A DNA stretch of 64,000 nucleotides, from positions 1-64,000 of the forward strand of contig NZ_AUHY01000005.1 of NCBI RefSeq assembly GCF_000423425.1. Reading direction: 5' to 3'. Within the stretch, counting starts at the first letter, position 1, and each line of letters opens with the position of its first letter. Of the stretch, positions 16,730-24,997 are shown piece after piece. A program made the position numbers and the translations under genes. The DNA comes from Meiothermus rufus DSM 22234 (GTDB lineage: Bacteria > Deinococcota > Deinococci > Deinococcales > Thermaceae). The notes under the pieces were generated by a model, which searched no databases, had not been told where the DNA came from, and saw nothing but the letters and a program-made list of their open reading frames with translations.

Positions 16730-17689
16730 TTATATCCGCAGGTGGGCCGGGTACCCCTCCAGCCACGCCGGGGGAGGCACGAAGGCCCCTAGAAACTGGG
16801 CCTGGCCCCATAGCCCGAGGGTCTTCCCTGCCCCCAGCAGCAGGGTATCGCCCCAGGAAAGCGGCCCCTCGGCCCACTCGGCCTGGCCCACCACCAAGGT
16901 CAACAGCACAAAGCTCTCCGCCGGGGCCCTCAGGGTAAGCTGGCCTTGCAGGGCGTAGCGCTCCAACACAAAGGCCTCACCCGCCAACAAGATTTCCTTT
17001 TGGTGGGCCGGGAGAGGGGTAGGGCGGGGCAAGGGGGTGGGCTCGAGCCGGGCCACCGCCAGAGCCTTTTCCAGGTGTAGCGCACGGGGCCGGCCATAAT
17101 CGTAAAGCCGGTAGGTCAGGTCGGAGCGCTGCTGCACCTCGTAGAGCAAAAGCCCAGGGCCCAGCGCGTGCAGCGTACCCGCCGGTACCGGCACCACCTG
17201 CCCAGGCCTTACCCGTTCGCGCTGTAGGTAGTCCCAGATTGTGCCCTCTTGCGCCGCTTTAGCCAGCGTCTCGGGCCTCACGGCCTCCCGCAGCCCGTAG
17301 ACAATTTCCCCTTCCCCCTCCAGCACATACCAGGCCTCGGTCTTACCGTGAAACCCGCTGACTGCTTCCACCTGGTGGGCGTAGGCGTCATCAGGGTGCA
17401 CCTGCACCGAAAGCCAGTCGGCCGTATCGAGAAACTTGACCAGCAAAGGCAGCTCGAGGCCATAACGGCGGTAGGGCACCGGGCCGATAAACCCCGGGCC
17501 TAGCCCAGGCAGCACCTCAGCCAAAACCCGCCCGGCCAAGGGCCCCGAGCGGATGCGGTTCTGGTCGTAGGCCAGCCAGACCTCACCGACGGGGTCTGGA
17601 TGGGCTATCCCCCAACGTTGGCTCAAGCGAACCCCACCCCATACCCGGGGCATGGGCTGGGCCTCGAGGTAGAGGGCTACGGGTTCCAC
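16730..17689 (-). CDS. manA: Mannose-6-phosphate isomerase, type I
   Basis: A 319-residue zinc enzyme interconverting mannose 6-phosphate and fructose 6-phosphate. Zinc ligands sit in VQVHPDD near residue 98, KTEAW near 117 and GTLHALG near 173. Its length matches the short Firmicutes-type enzyme. I place the start at the GTG at 17689 because TAGTAT (17697-17702) lies 7 nt upstream with a TTGCAG -35; earlier in-frame sequence is Cys-rich and lacks similarity. Confidence 0.88.
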   Translation of the reverse strand: MEPVALYLEAQPMPRVWGGVRLSQRWGIAHPDPVGEVWLAYDQNRIRSGPLAGRVLAEVLPGLGPGFIGPVPYRRYGLELPLLVKFLDTADWLSVQVHPDDAYAHQVEAVSGFHGKTEAWYVLEGEGEIVYGLREAVRPETLAKAAQEGTIWDYLQRERVRPGQVVPVPAGTLHALGPGLLLYEVQQRSDLTYRLYDYGRPRALHLEKALAVARLEPTPLPRPTPLPAHQKEILLAGEAFVLERYALQGQLTLRAPAESFVLLTLVVGQAEWAEGPLSWGDTLLLGAGKTLGLWGQAQFLGAFVPPPAWLEGYPAHLRI

Positions 17690-17696
17690 CAGGTCG

Positions 17697-17724
17697 ATAC
17701 TAACGCCTTTTCCCCACTCTGCAA
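17697..17724 (-). promoter_or_regulatory. manA promoter
   Basis: Minus-strand TTGCAG (17719-17724), 16-nt spacer and TAGTAT (17697-17702), ending 7 nt before the GTG start, so the mRNA is predicted to be leaderless. Confidence 0.55.
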
Positions 17725-17810
17725 GCGGTCTTTGGCTTTGACAAAAGCGCAGGCCGGCATAGACTGTGTTCAAGCAGAATTCAAGGCGGTGCCAACAGGA
17801 ACACCTCGCC

Positions 17811-18437
17811 ATGCGCCTTCTAGCCCTTTCCGACCAGGTTCACCCCTTCATCTACCAGGAGCGTTTCCCTTGCAACCTCCCCCCTGTCGACCTGGTACTC
17901 ATAGCGGGCGACCTACCCGGCAGTTACATCGAGTTTGTGGCCACCAAAGTGCGGGTTCCCGTGGTCTACGTGCACGGCAACCACAAAGAGGAGTACGTGC
18001 AGGACTACCTAGGCCACCTGAGCCCACCTGGGGGGGCCATCCCAGCCCACGGACGCCTGGTGGAGGTGGCCGGACTACGGATTGCTGGCTGGGGGGGCTG
18101 CCCCCGCTACAACGAGCGCGAGGTTGGCCAGTACAGCGAGAGTGAGGCCACGGCCCGCTTCCTCTCCTGGTTTCCCCTGCTCATGGCCCGCCGGCTGACC
18201 CAAGGACACGGGGTAGACATTCTGCTCAGCCATGCTCCGCCCCCTGGCCCTCATGCCGGCCGCGATTTCGCCCACCGGGGCAGCCGCGCTCTGGGGCTAT
18301 TCCATCGGCTATACCGGCCCCGGCTGCATATCCACGGGCACATCCACCTCTACGAGGCCCAGCCCCGGCGAAAGTACCTGAGCCCGGAAGGGGTACGGGT
18401 AGTCAATGCATTCGAGTACACTCTAATCGAGCTATGA
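17811..18437 (+). CDS. Metallophosphoesterase
   Basis: A 208-residue calcineurin-like phosphoesterase. Metal-binding motifs occur in order: LALSD near residue 4, IAGDLPG near 33, GNHKE near 59, LLSHAPP near 138 and HGHIH near 176. Start ATG 17811 follows AGGAAC by about 10 nt. The stop overlaps the start of the SDR gene (ATGA), so the two are co-translated. Substrate unknown; related proteins are cytosolic phosphodiesterases. Confidence 0.85.
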   Translation: MRLLALSDQVHPFIYQERFPCNLPPVDLVLIAGDLPGSYIEFVATKVRVPVVYVHGNHKEEYVQDYLGHLSPPGGAIPAHGRLVEVAGLRIAGWGGCPRYNEREVGQYSESEATARFLSWFPLLMARRLTQGHGVDILLSHAPPPGPHAGRDFAHRGSRALGLFHRLYRPRLHIHGHIHLYEAQPRRKYLSPEGVRVVNAFEYTLIEL

Positions 18438-19237
18438 ACATCGCCGGCAGCCTGTGTGTGGTCAGCGGGGCCAGCAGCGGCATTGGTCGGGCCTGCGCCC
18501 TCGAGCTGGCCCAGCGCCAAGCCCAGGTGGTTCTGGTGGCCCGCCGAGAAGCGGTGCTCGAGGATTTAGCCCGGCAAATACGGGCCGCTGGGGGGCAGGC
18601 CTGGGCCTTCCCCGCCGACCTCAGCCAGCCCGAGGAAGCCCAGCGCTTAGGCCAGCAGGTGTTGCACCGGCTGGGCCCTCCCCACATCCTCATCCACAGC
18701 GCTGGGGCGGGGGCTTGGCGCTTTTTAGAGGAGACCCCTTTTGAAGAGATACCCCGGCTAATGGCGGTGCCCTACTTCGCCGCGGCCTACCTGACCCGGG
18801 CCTTCCTACCGGCCATGCTGGCGCAAAATCGCGGCTTCATCCTTTCGGTCTGCTCGCCCGCCAGCCGGCTGGCCTGGCCTGGGGCTACGGGCTATGTGGC
18901 TGCCCGTTGGGCCCTACAGGGCCTTACCGAGGCCCTGCGGGCCGACCTCTACCCTACCCGGCTGCGGGTTTGCGCCTTCTTTCCCGGCCAAATCCGCGAC
19001 AGCGAGTACTTTAGCCGCAACCCCGGTAGCCTCGAGCGCATCCCCCGCATCGGGCGCCTGATTCCCACCATCACTGCCCGCCAGGCCGCTTTGGGCATCG
19101 TGCGGGCCATCGAGCTCGAGGCCCGGATTTGCTTCGTCCCCTGGCCGCTATACCTGTTCGACCGGGTAGCCCACTGGCTGCCCCGCCTGGCCGAACACCT
19201 GGCCTGGAGCACGGGGGCCCGGCGGACCAGCCCGTAG
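18434..19237 (+). CDS. Short-chain dehydrogenase/reductase with Arg in the catalytic Lys position
   Basis: A 267-residue Rossmann-fold oxidoreductase. The cofactor motif GASSGIG is at residues 11-17, HSAGAG near 90 and a serine in the strand ILSVCSP near 137. The usual Tyr-x3-Lys appears as YVAAR near 154-158, so the catalytic lysine is replaced by arginine. It overlaps the upstream phosphoesterase by 4 nt. C-terminal residues (IELEARICFVPWPLYLFDR) suggest membrane association, as in DltE-like SDRs. Substrate unknown. Confidence 0.85.
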   Translation: MNIAGSLCVVSGASSGIGRACALELAQRQAQVVLVARREAVLEDLARQIRAAGGQAWAFPADLSQPEEAQRLGQQVLHRLGPPHILIHSAGAGAWRFLEETPFEEIPRLMAVPYFAAAYLTRAFLPAMLAQNRGFILSVCSPASRLAWPGATGYVAARWALQGLTEALRADLYPTRLRVCAFFPGQIRDSEYFSRNPGSLERIPRIGRLIPTITARQAALGIVRAIELEARICFVPWPLYLFDRVAHWLPRLAEHLAWSTGARRTSP

Positions 19238-19266
19238 CCTGGGCCAAGCGATTTGGTTTTTCGTCA

Positions 19267-19295
19267 TTGACGCCCATAGACAGGGTGGTTAGGAT
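19267..19295 (+). promoter_or_regulatory. TRAP transporter operon promoter
   Basis: TTGACG (19267-19272), 17-nt spacer and TAGGAT (19290-19295). The leader of about 70 nt contains a 14-codon open frame (19330-19374) preceded by GAGGT, whose TGA overlaps the dctQ start codon. Confidence 0.6.
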
Positions 19296-19369
19296 AAGCC
19301 GAGTTTGTCTAAAAGGCGAGGTACAGCCATGACCAATCGTCGAACAGGCTCTATTGCAGGAGGTGGGGC

Positions 19370-19927
19370 ATGAAGGCACTTTTGGCCGTGTCCCGGGTCA
19401 TCGATGCCCTCAACGAGTGGGTAGGCCGGGTGGTCTTGTGGCTGGTGGTGCCCATGGTGGCCATCGGCGCGTACAACGCCATCGGGCGAACCCTGGACAA
19501 GTATGCCGGCACCCGGCTTTCTTACAGCACCTACTTTGAGCTTCAGTGGTACATCTTCTCCCTCATCTTCCTGTTCATGGCCGGGTATGTGCTCAAACAC
19601 AATGGGCACATCCGGGTAGACGCCATCTATGCCCACCTAGGGGCCCGGGGCCGGGCCTGGGTCAACCTGCTGGGTTCTATTCTGTTTTTGGTACCCTCGG
19701 TGTTGATTCTCTTCTACGTCACCCTGCCCCTGGTGGCCTTCTCGGTACAGGTGCGGGAGATGTCGCCCGACGCTGGGGGGCTACCCCGCTGGCCGCTTAA
19801 GCTAGCCATGCTGCCGGCTTTTGTTCTGCTAGCCTTGCAGGGCTTCTCTGAGTTCGTCAAGAACCTGGCCTACCTGCGGGGCCACCTACCAGCCTTGCCC
19901 GGTGAGGCCGAAGGGGAGGTGGCCTGA
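19370..19927 (+). CDS. dctQ: TRAP transporter small permease (DctQ)
   Basis: A 185-residue inner-membrane protein with four predicted transmembrane segments (near 20-40, 60-78, 95-118 and 140-160). It is the small membrane subunit of a tripartite ATP-independent periplasmic transporter that imports organic acids by sodium symport. An AGGAGGTG ribosome site lies just before ATG 19370. dctM follows with a 1-nt overlap. A DctP binding protein is not present in the neighbourhood, so it must be encoded elsewhere. Confidence 0.88.
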   Translation: MKALLAVSRVIDALNEWVGRVVLWLVVPMVAIGAYNAIGRTLDKYAGTRLSYSTYFELQWYIFSLIFLFMAGYVLKHNGHIRVDAIYAHLGARGRAWVNLLGSILFLVPSVLILFYVTLPLVAFSVQVREMSPDAGGLPRWPLKLAMLPAFVLLALQGFSEFVKNLAYLRGHLPALPGEAEGEVA

Positions 19928-21351
19928 TGGTCTTGCAAGGTGGGGGCATTGAGCTTCTGGGTGGGGCCATGTTCCTGGGGGCGCTGGTGTTCATCTTCAC
20001 CGGCTACCCGGTGGCCTTTGCCCTGGGGGGGGTGGCCCTCTTCTTTGGGGCCATCGGGATCGCCATTGGCGAGTTTGACCTGCGTTTCGTGGGCAGCCTG
20101 CCCCAGCGTATCTTCGGCATCATGTCCAACTACACCCTGCTGGCCATCCCCTACTTCATCTTTCTGGGGCTGATTTTGGAAAAATCCAAGCTGGCCGAGC
20201 AGCTTTTAGACACGGTGGGCCAGCTTTTCGGCCCGGTGCGGGGTGGGGTGGCGATTGCGGTGGTGCTGGTGGGCACCCTGCTGGCCGCCACCACCGGGGT
20301 GGTGGCGGCGACTGTGGTGGCCATGGGTCTGATCTCCCTGCCCATCATGCTCAGGTACGGCTACAGCAAGCCTTTGGCCACCGGGGTCATCGCGGCCTCG
20401 GGAACCCTAGGCCAGATCATCCCCCCCAGCATCGTGCTGGTGGTACTGGGTGACCAGCTCGGGGTAAGCGTGGGGGACCTTTTCCTGGGGGCCCTCATTC
20501 CCGGGCTGATTCTCTCGGGAGGGTTGGCCTTGTGGGTGGCCCTGGTGGCCCTGGTACGCCCCAAAATGGCCCCAGCCCTGCCCCCAGAAGCCCGACCCTA
20601 CCAAGGCTGGGAGCTCTGGCGGCGGGCCTTGGTGGCCTTGGTGCCTCCGGTGCTGCTGATTCTGTTCGTGTTGGGCAGCATCTTCTTCGGCATCGCCACC
20701 CCCACCGAGGCCGGGGCGGTGGGGGCGGTGGCAGCCATCGTCATGGCCGCGGCCTACCGACGGCTTACCTGGAAAATCTTCCACGAGGCCGTGGTGGAAA
20801 CCGCCCGTTTTACCAGCATGGTCATCTTCATCCTGATTGGGGCCACCGCCTTCAGCCTGATCTTCCGCGGCCTGGAAGGCGATAAGCTGGTCAAGGACGT
20901 GCTGGTGGCTTTGCCGGGGGGCGAGCTGGGCTTCATCATCTTCGTGATGCTGCTGGTCTTTATCCTGGGCTTCTTCATCGATTTCTTCGAGATTTGCTTC
21001 ATCATCGTTCCCCTGATTCTGCCCGCCGCCACCGCCATCTGGACGGCCCAGGCCGAGGCTTTGCAGATGGCCGGCCACTACGACCTCTCCATCGAGGGCT
21101 TCGTGCAGCAAAAGCTGCTCTGGTTCGGCATCATTCTGGCCATGAACCTACAGACCAGCTTTCTCACGCCGCCTTTTGGCTTCGCCCTCTTTTACCTGCG
21201 CGGGGTAGCCCCGCCCGAGGTCAAGACCACCGACATCTACCGGGGGGTGATCCCCTTTATCGCGGTACAGCTCCTTGTGTTGATTTTGGTCATCGCCTTC
21301 CCTGGCCTCAGTAGCTGGCTGCCCTCGATGCGGGGTATCTCCGGGGGATAG
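19927..21351 (+). CDS. dctM: TRAP transporter large permease (DctM)
   Basis: A 474-residue, very hydrophobic protein with about a dozen membrane helices, the ion-coupled translocation subunit. Recognisable features are FIFTGYPVAFALGG near residue 20, TGVVAATVVAMGLISLP near 122 and ASGTLGQIIPPS near 158, the DctM signature. The length and the tail (TPPFGFALFYLRG) match the mannitol/chloroaromatic TRAP subgroup. It starts within the dctQ stop codon (TGATG). Confidence 0.93.
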   Translation: MVLQGGGIELLGGAMFLGALVFIFTGYPVAFALGGVALFFGAIGIAIGEFDLRFVGSLPQRIFGIMSNYTLLAIPYFIFLGLILEKSKLAEQLLDTVGQLFGPVRGGVAIAVVLVGTLLAATTGVVAATVVAMGLISLPIMLRYGYSKPLATGVIAASGTLGQIIPPSIVLVVLGDQLGVSVGDLFLGALIPGLILSGGLALWVALVALVRPKMAPALPPEARPYQGWELWRRALVALVPPVLLILFVLGSIFFGIATPTEAGAVGAVAAIVMAAAYRRLTWKIFHEAVVETARFTSMVIFILIGATAFSLIFRGLEGDKLVKDVLVALPGGELGFIIFVMLLVFILGFFIDFFEICFIIVPLILPAATAIWTAQAEALQMAGHYDLSIEGFVQQKLLWFGIILAMNLQTSFLTPPFGFALFYLRGVAPPEVKTTDIYRGVIPFIAVQLLVLILVIAFPGLSSWLPSMRGISGG

Positions 21352-21364
21352 GCTTGGGGCGAGT

Positions 21365-22327
21365 TCAGGGCAAAAGCAGCACCTTGCCGGTGGTCTGGCG
21401 GCCTTGCAAGGCGCGGTGGGCTAGGGCCGCCTGCTCGAGGGGAAACTCCGCCCCAATACGCACCTTTAGGCTGCCCTCCTGAATCCAACGCAGCACATCG
21501 CCGGCCCGCCATAAGAGCTCCTGGCGGGTCTGGGTATAGTGCCACAAGGAGGGCCGGGTAAGGTAGAGGCCCCCCTTCTGGTTGAGCACCTGGGGGTTGA
21601 AGGGCAGTACCGGCCCGCTGCTCTGGCCATAGAGGGCCAGCATCCCGCGAATCCGCAGGCTATTCAGACTGCCCTCCCAGGTGGCCTGCCCCACCCCGTC
21701 GTAGACCACATCCACCCCCCGGCCCTCGGTGATTTCGCGCACCCGTTGATCAAAGCCTTCGTAGGGCAGGGTGTGGTCGGCCCCGGCCTCCCGGGCCAAG
21801 GCCCGCTTCTCCTCGGTGGAGGCGGTAGCAATCACGGTAGCCCCCAGCCGCTTGGCCATCTGGATGAGCAGGAGCCCTACCCCTCCAGCCCCGGCGTGGA
21901 TTAAGCAGGTCTCCCCTGCTCTGAGGGGGTAGGTGCTGTGCACCAGGTAGTGGGCGGTCATGCCCTGGAGCATACCGGCCACCGCCTGTTTGGCCTCGAG
22001 GCCCTCCGGCACCCTTACCAGCTTATCGGCAGCCACCAAGGCGTACTCGGCATAACTCCCCTGGACGTTGCAGTACACCACCTTTTCCCCGGGGCGTACC
22101 TCTTCCACCCCTGGCCCCACCGCCTCGACCACCCCGGCCCCTTCCTCGCCTAAGGTGAAGGGGGTGGGCACGCGGTACAGGCCGGAGCGCTTATAGGTGT
22201 CGATGTAGTTGACCCCGATGGCCTGCAGCCGCACCAAAGCCTCCCCCTCGCCAGGGGTGGGGATAGGGAGCTCTTCCAGCACCATAGCCTCGAGGCCGCC
22301 CGGTTGATGCACGCGAATGGCTTTCAT
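21365..22327 (-). CDS. NADPH:quinone oxidoreductase (zinc-free medium-chain dehydrogenase)
   Basis: A 320-residue MDR-family enzyme. GEEGAGVV near residue 63 and the nucleotide-binding loop HAGAGGVG near 145 are visible; zinc-binding cysteines are absent, as in quinone oxidoreductases. The start is ATG 22327, 6 nt after TAAGCT (22334-22339); a second ATG two codons upstream is possible. It reduces quinones with NADPH, probably for detoxification. It follows nagZ by 12 nt on the same strand. Confidence 0.9.
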   Translation of the reverse strand: MKAIRVHQPGGLEAMVLEELPIPTPGEGEALVRLQAIGVNYIDTYKRSGLYRVPTPFTLGEEGAGVVEAVGPGVEEVRPGEKVVYCNVQGSYAEYALVAADKLVRVPEGLEAKQAVAGMLQGMTAHYLVHSTYPLRAGETCLIHAGAGGVGLLLIQMAKRLGATVIATASTEEKRALAREAGADHTLPYEGFDQRVREITEGRGVDVVYDGVGQATWEGSLNSLRIRGMLALYGQSSGPVLPFNPQVLNQKGGLYLTRPSLWHYTQTRQELLWRAGDVLRWIQEGSLKVRIGAEFPLEQAALAHRALQGRQTTGKVLLLP

Positions 22328-22339
22328 ACCCATAGCTTA

Positions 22340-23857
22340 TCAGCGGAGCCGAAAAGGCCGCCTCCCCCTGGCCTGGGCCCCGGCCAACACCCGCACCAGG
22401 GCCTTCAGGGTGGGGGTGCGAAAGCCATAGGTCAGGAAGGCCGGCTGGCGCAGGCTCAGGATGGGGTAGGGGTTCCACAGGGCGATGTGGGCCGCGGGTT
22501 TACCCAAGGCAAAGGCGCGCCTGAGCAGGCGGGCCTCTTCTGGGCTTAGGCTATCCCGGCTGACCGAGACCACCAGCACATAGTCGGCCCCAAGGGCGGC
22601 CTCCTCCAGCCGGCTCATTTCCGCACCCGCTTTGTGCCGGTCGTAAACCCACGAGTGAACCAGAGCAAAGCGGGCCTCGAGGAGGTGGGCCAGCTCGGCC
22701 ACCGCTAGGGTCTCGCCGTAGGGGCCACCGGCGTAGCTTTGCCCCGCCGAGACCAGCAGGATTCGGTCTTGGGGTTTGGGCCGTGGCGGCTGTCGGTAAG
22801 CGGTGATGCTCTGCAGGGCTACCTGATCCATGAGGGCCTGGTCGCGCCGCTGCTGGGCCGGGGAGTAGGGCCGCACCTGGCCGGGGAAATGCTGGGCCGC
22901 CTCTTGCAGGCGCTGCAGGCTGCGCTGGGCCTGGCCTGGGGGAAGCACCCCCTCCTCTAAGGCTTGCTGGATGGCCCGGGCCTGGGCGATCTGCACCTCG
23001 GGCCCCCCCAGCGAGAGGATCAGGTCGGCCCCGGCCTGAAGGCTTCTGACCGCGGCCTCGCCGATGGAGTAGTTTTTGGTGATGGCTTTCATATCCAGCG
23101 CATCGGTCACGATGATGCCCTGAAAGCCCAGCTTATCCCTGAGGAAACGGGTCAGTATGGCCTCGGAAAGGGTGGCGGGGTACTGGGCATCCAGGGCCGG
23201 GTAGAGGATATGGGCGGTCATGATCGAGCGAATACCAGCTTCCACCGCTTTGCGGAAAGGGTACAGCTCGAGCCTTTCCAGTTCCTCCAGGGGCTTGTTC
23301 ACCACAGGTAAATCCAGGTGGGAGTCCAGCACGGTGTCGCCGTGGCCAGGGAAGTGCTTGGCCGTGCCCATCACCCCGGCCTCCTCGAGGCCCCGGGCCC
23401 AGGCCAGACCCAGCCGGGCCACTTTTTTGGGGTCGGAACCAAAACTGCGCTCGCCGATCACCGGGTTTTTGGGGTTGGTATTCACATCCAGCGAGGGGGC
23501 GAAGTTCCAGTTGATGCCCAAAGCGGCGAGGGCCCGGCCCACCGCGGCCCCCACGGCCCGGGCCACGCCCGCATCCCCTACCGCCCCCAGGGCCATGGGT
23601 GCGGGGGCCTGGGCGAACTCCAGCACCCGCTGCACCGCCCCCCCCTCCTGGTCAATTGCAATCCAGGCCTCCTCGCCCAGCAGCTCCCGGATATCGGCCA
23701 CCAGACCGCGCACCTGCTCGGGGCTTTGGATGTTCCGGCGGAAGAGGCAGACCCCCGCAAAACGGTAGCGCTTTAGGTGGGCGCGAGTGGTGGCATCCAG
23801 GCTGGGGCCGGGAAGGTCCACCATCATCAGGCCGGTCGCCAGGTGCAGGCTGTCCAT
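22340..23857 (-). CDS. nagZ: Beta-N-acetylhexosaminidase, GH3 (NagZ-like)
   Basis: A 505-residue glycoside hydrolase family 3 protein. KHFPGHGDT followed by DSHLDLP near residue 165 gives the NagZ-specific Asp/His acid-base dyad, and IVTDALDM near 250 carries the nucleophile Asp. It removes N-acetylglucosamine from muropeptides. It is longer than the 340-residue Gram-negative form because of a C-terminal domain (about 355-505). No signal peptide is seen, so recycling would be cytoplasmic. ATG 23857 is downstream of TAGAAT. It is divergent from nagA, with which it forms an amino-sugar pathway. Confidence 0.9.
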   Translation of the reverse strand: MDSLHLATGLMMVDLPGPSLDATTRAHLKRYRFAGVCLFRRNIQSPEQVRGLVADIRELLGEEAWIAIDQEGGAVQRVLEFAQAPAPMALGAVGDAGVARAVGAAVGRALAALGINWNFAPSLDVNTNPKNPVIGERSFGSDPKKVARLGLAWARGLEEAGVMGTAKHFPGHGDTVLDSHLDLPVVNKPLEELERLELYPFRKAVEAGIRSIMTAHILYPALDAQYPATLSEAILTRFLRDKLGFQGIIVTDALDMKAITKNYSIGEAAVRSLQAGADLILSLGGPEVQIAQARAIQQALEEGVLPPGQAQRSLQRLQEAAQHFPGQVRPYSPAQQRRDQALMDQVALQSITAYRQPPRPKPQDRILLVSAGQSYAGGPYGETLAVAELAHLLEARFALVHSWVYDRHKAGAEMSRLEEAALGADYVLVVSVSRDSLSPEEARLLRRAFALGKPAAHIALWNPYPILSLRQPAFLTYGFRTPTLKALVRVLAGAQARGRRPFRLR

Positions 23858-23908
23858 AGCCACCGTATTCTACGCCTCCATCTTTCGGGTAAAGTCTGGG
23901 TGGGTTGT

Positions 23909-24997
23909 ATGGCGACCTGGCTGGAGGGCCTCCTCTGCACCCCCCAGGCCACCTTTGCTGGCCGGGTGGTCTTTGGCTCGTATATCGAGGCCATCGAGCC
24001 CCTGCCCGTCACCCCGTCCCGCTACATCCTGCCCGGCTTGGTGGACCTGCACGTCCACGGCGGGGGCGGGGCCGACTGCATGGAGGGCGAGGCGGCGGTG
24101 CGGCAGATGGCCCGTTTCCATGCCCAGCACGGCACCACCGCGCTGCTGGCCACCACCGTCACCGCGCCCTTAGCCGACCTCGAGGCCGCCCTCAAGGGCA
24201 TCGCCCGGGTCATTGAGCACCCCGGGCCAGGCGAAGCCCGGGTGCTGGGGGTACACCTGGAGGGCCCCTTCATCAGCCCAAACCGGCTGGGGGCCCAGCC
24301 CCCCTATGCCCTACCCCCCAGCCTGGAGGTCATGGCACACCTGCTCGAGCTAGCCCCCATCCGGGTGGTGACCCTGGCCCCCGAGCTGCCCGGCGCGTTG
24401 GCCCTGGTACGCTTCCTTAAAAAGCGGGGGGTGCGGGTACAGCTAGGCCACACCGACGCCACCTACGCCGAGGCCAAAGCGGCCCTAAAAGCTGGTGCGC
24501 AGGGCTTTACCCATTTCTACAACGCCATGACCCCCCTGCACCACCGCGAGCCGGGGGTGGTGGGCCTAGGCCTGGCCCAGGGCCAGTGGGCCGAGGTCAT
24601 CCCCGATGGGCGGCACGTCCACCCTGCCGCGCTAGAGGCCCTTTGCCGGGCGGTGCCCCAGACCTATGCCGTCACCGACGCGGTGGCCGCCGCGGGTATG
24701 CCCGAAGGGGCCTACCGGCTGGGCCGGCAGCGGGTCTATAAAAAAGGCGGGGGGGTCTACCTCCCCGAGGGCACCCTGGCGGGGAGCACCCTGACCATGG
24801 CAGAGGCCCTGAAGAACCTGAAGGGTTGGGGCTACCCCTTGGCCCAGATCGTGGCGATGACCGCAAGCCGCCCCGCCCAGTACCTGGGCCTGGCGGGCGG
24901 TCTGGCGGTGGGGCAGCCCGCCGACCTGGTGGTGCTGCGGGAAAACTTCACCCTGGAAGCCGTTTATATTGGAGGGAAAAAGGTAGGTGCCGCGTGA
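23909..24997 (+). CDS. nagA: N-acetylglucosamine-6-phosphate deacetylase
   Basis: A 362-residue amidohydrolase making glucosamine 6-phosphate and acetate. Metal and catalytic motifs are LVDLHVHGGGG near residue 47, HLEGPFISP near 117, LGHTDAT near 183, HFYNAM near 205 and the catalytic Asp in AVTDAVA near 260. The start at 23909 follows GGGTGGG; longer in-frame upstream sequence lies antisense to nagZ. Its stop overlaps the GTG of the SIS gene (GTGA), so the two enzymes are made together. Confidence 0.92.
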   Translation: MATWLEGLLCTPQATFAGRVVFGSYIEAIEPLPVTPSRYILPGLVDLHVHGGGGADCMEGEAAVRQMARFHAQHGTTALLATTVTAPLADLEAALKGIARVIEHPGPGEARVLGVHLEGPFISPNRLGAQPPYALPPSLEVMAHLLELAPIRVVTLAPELPGALALVRFLKKRGVRVQLGHTDATYAEAKAALKAGAQGFTHFYNAMTPLHHREPGVVGLGLAQGQWAEVIPDGRHVHPAALEALCRAVPQTYAVTDAVAAAGMPEGAYRLGRQRVYKKGGGVYLPEGTLAGSTLTMAEALKNLKGWGYPLAQIVAMTASRPAQYLGLAGGLAVGQPADLVVLRENFTLEAVYIGGKKVGAA

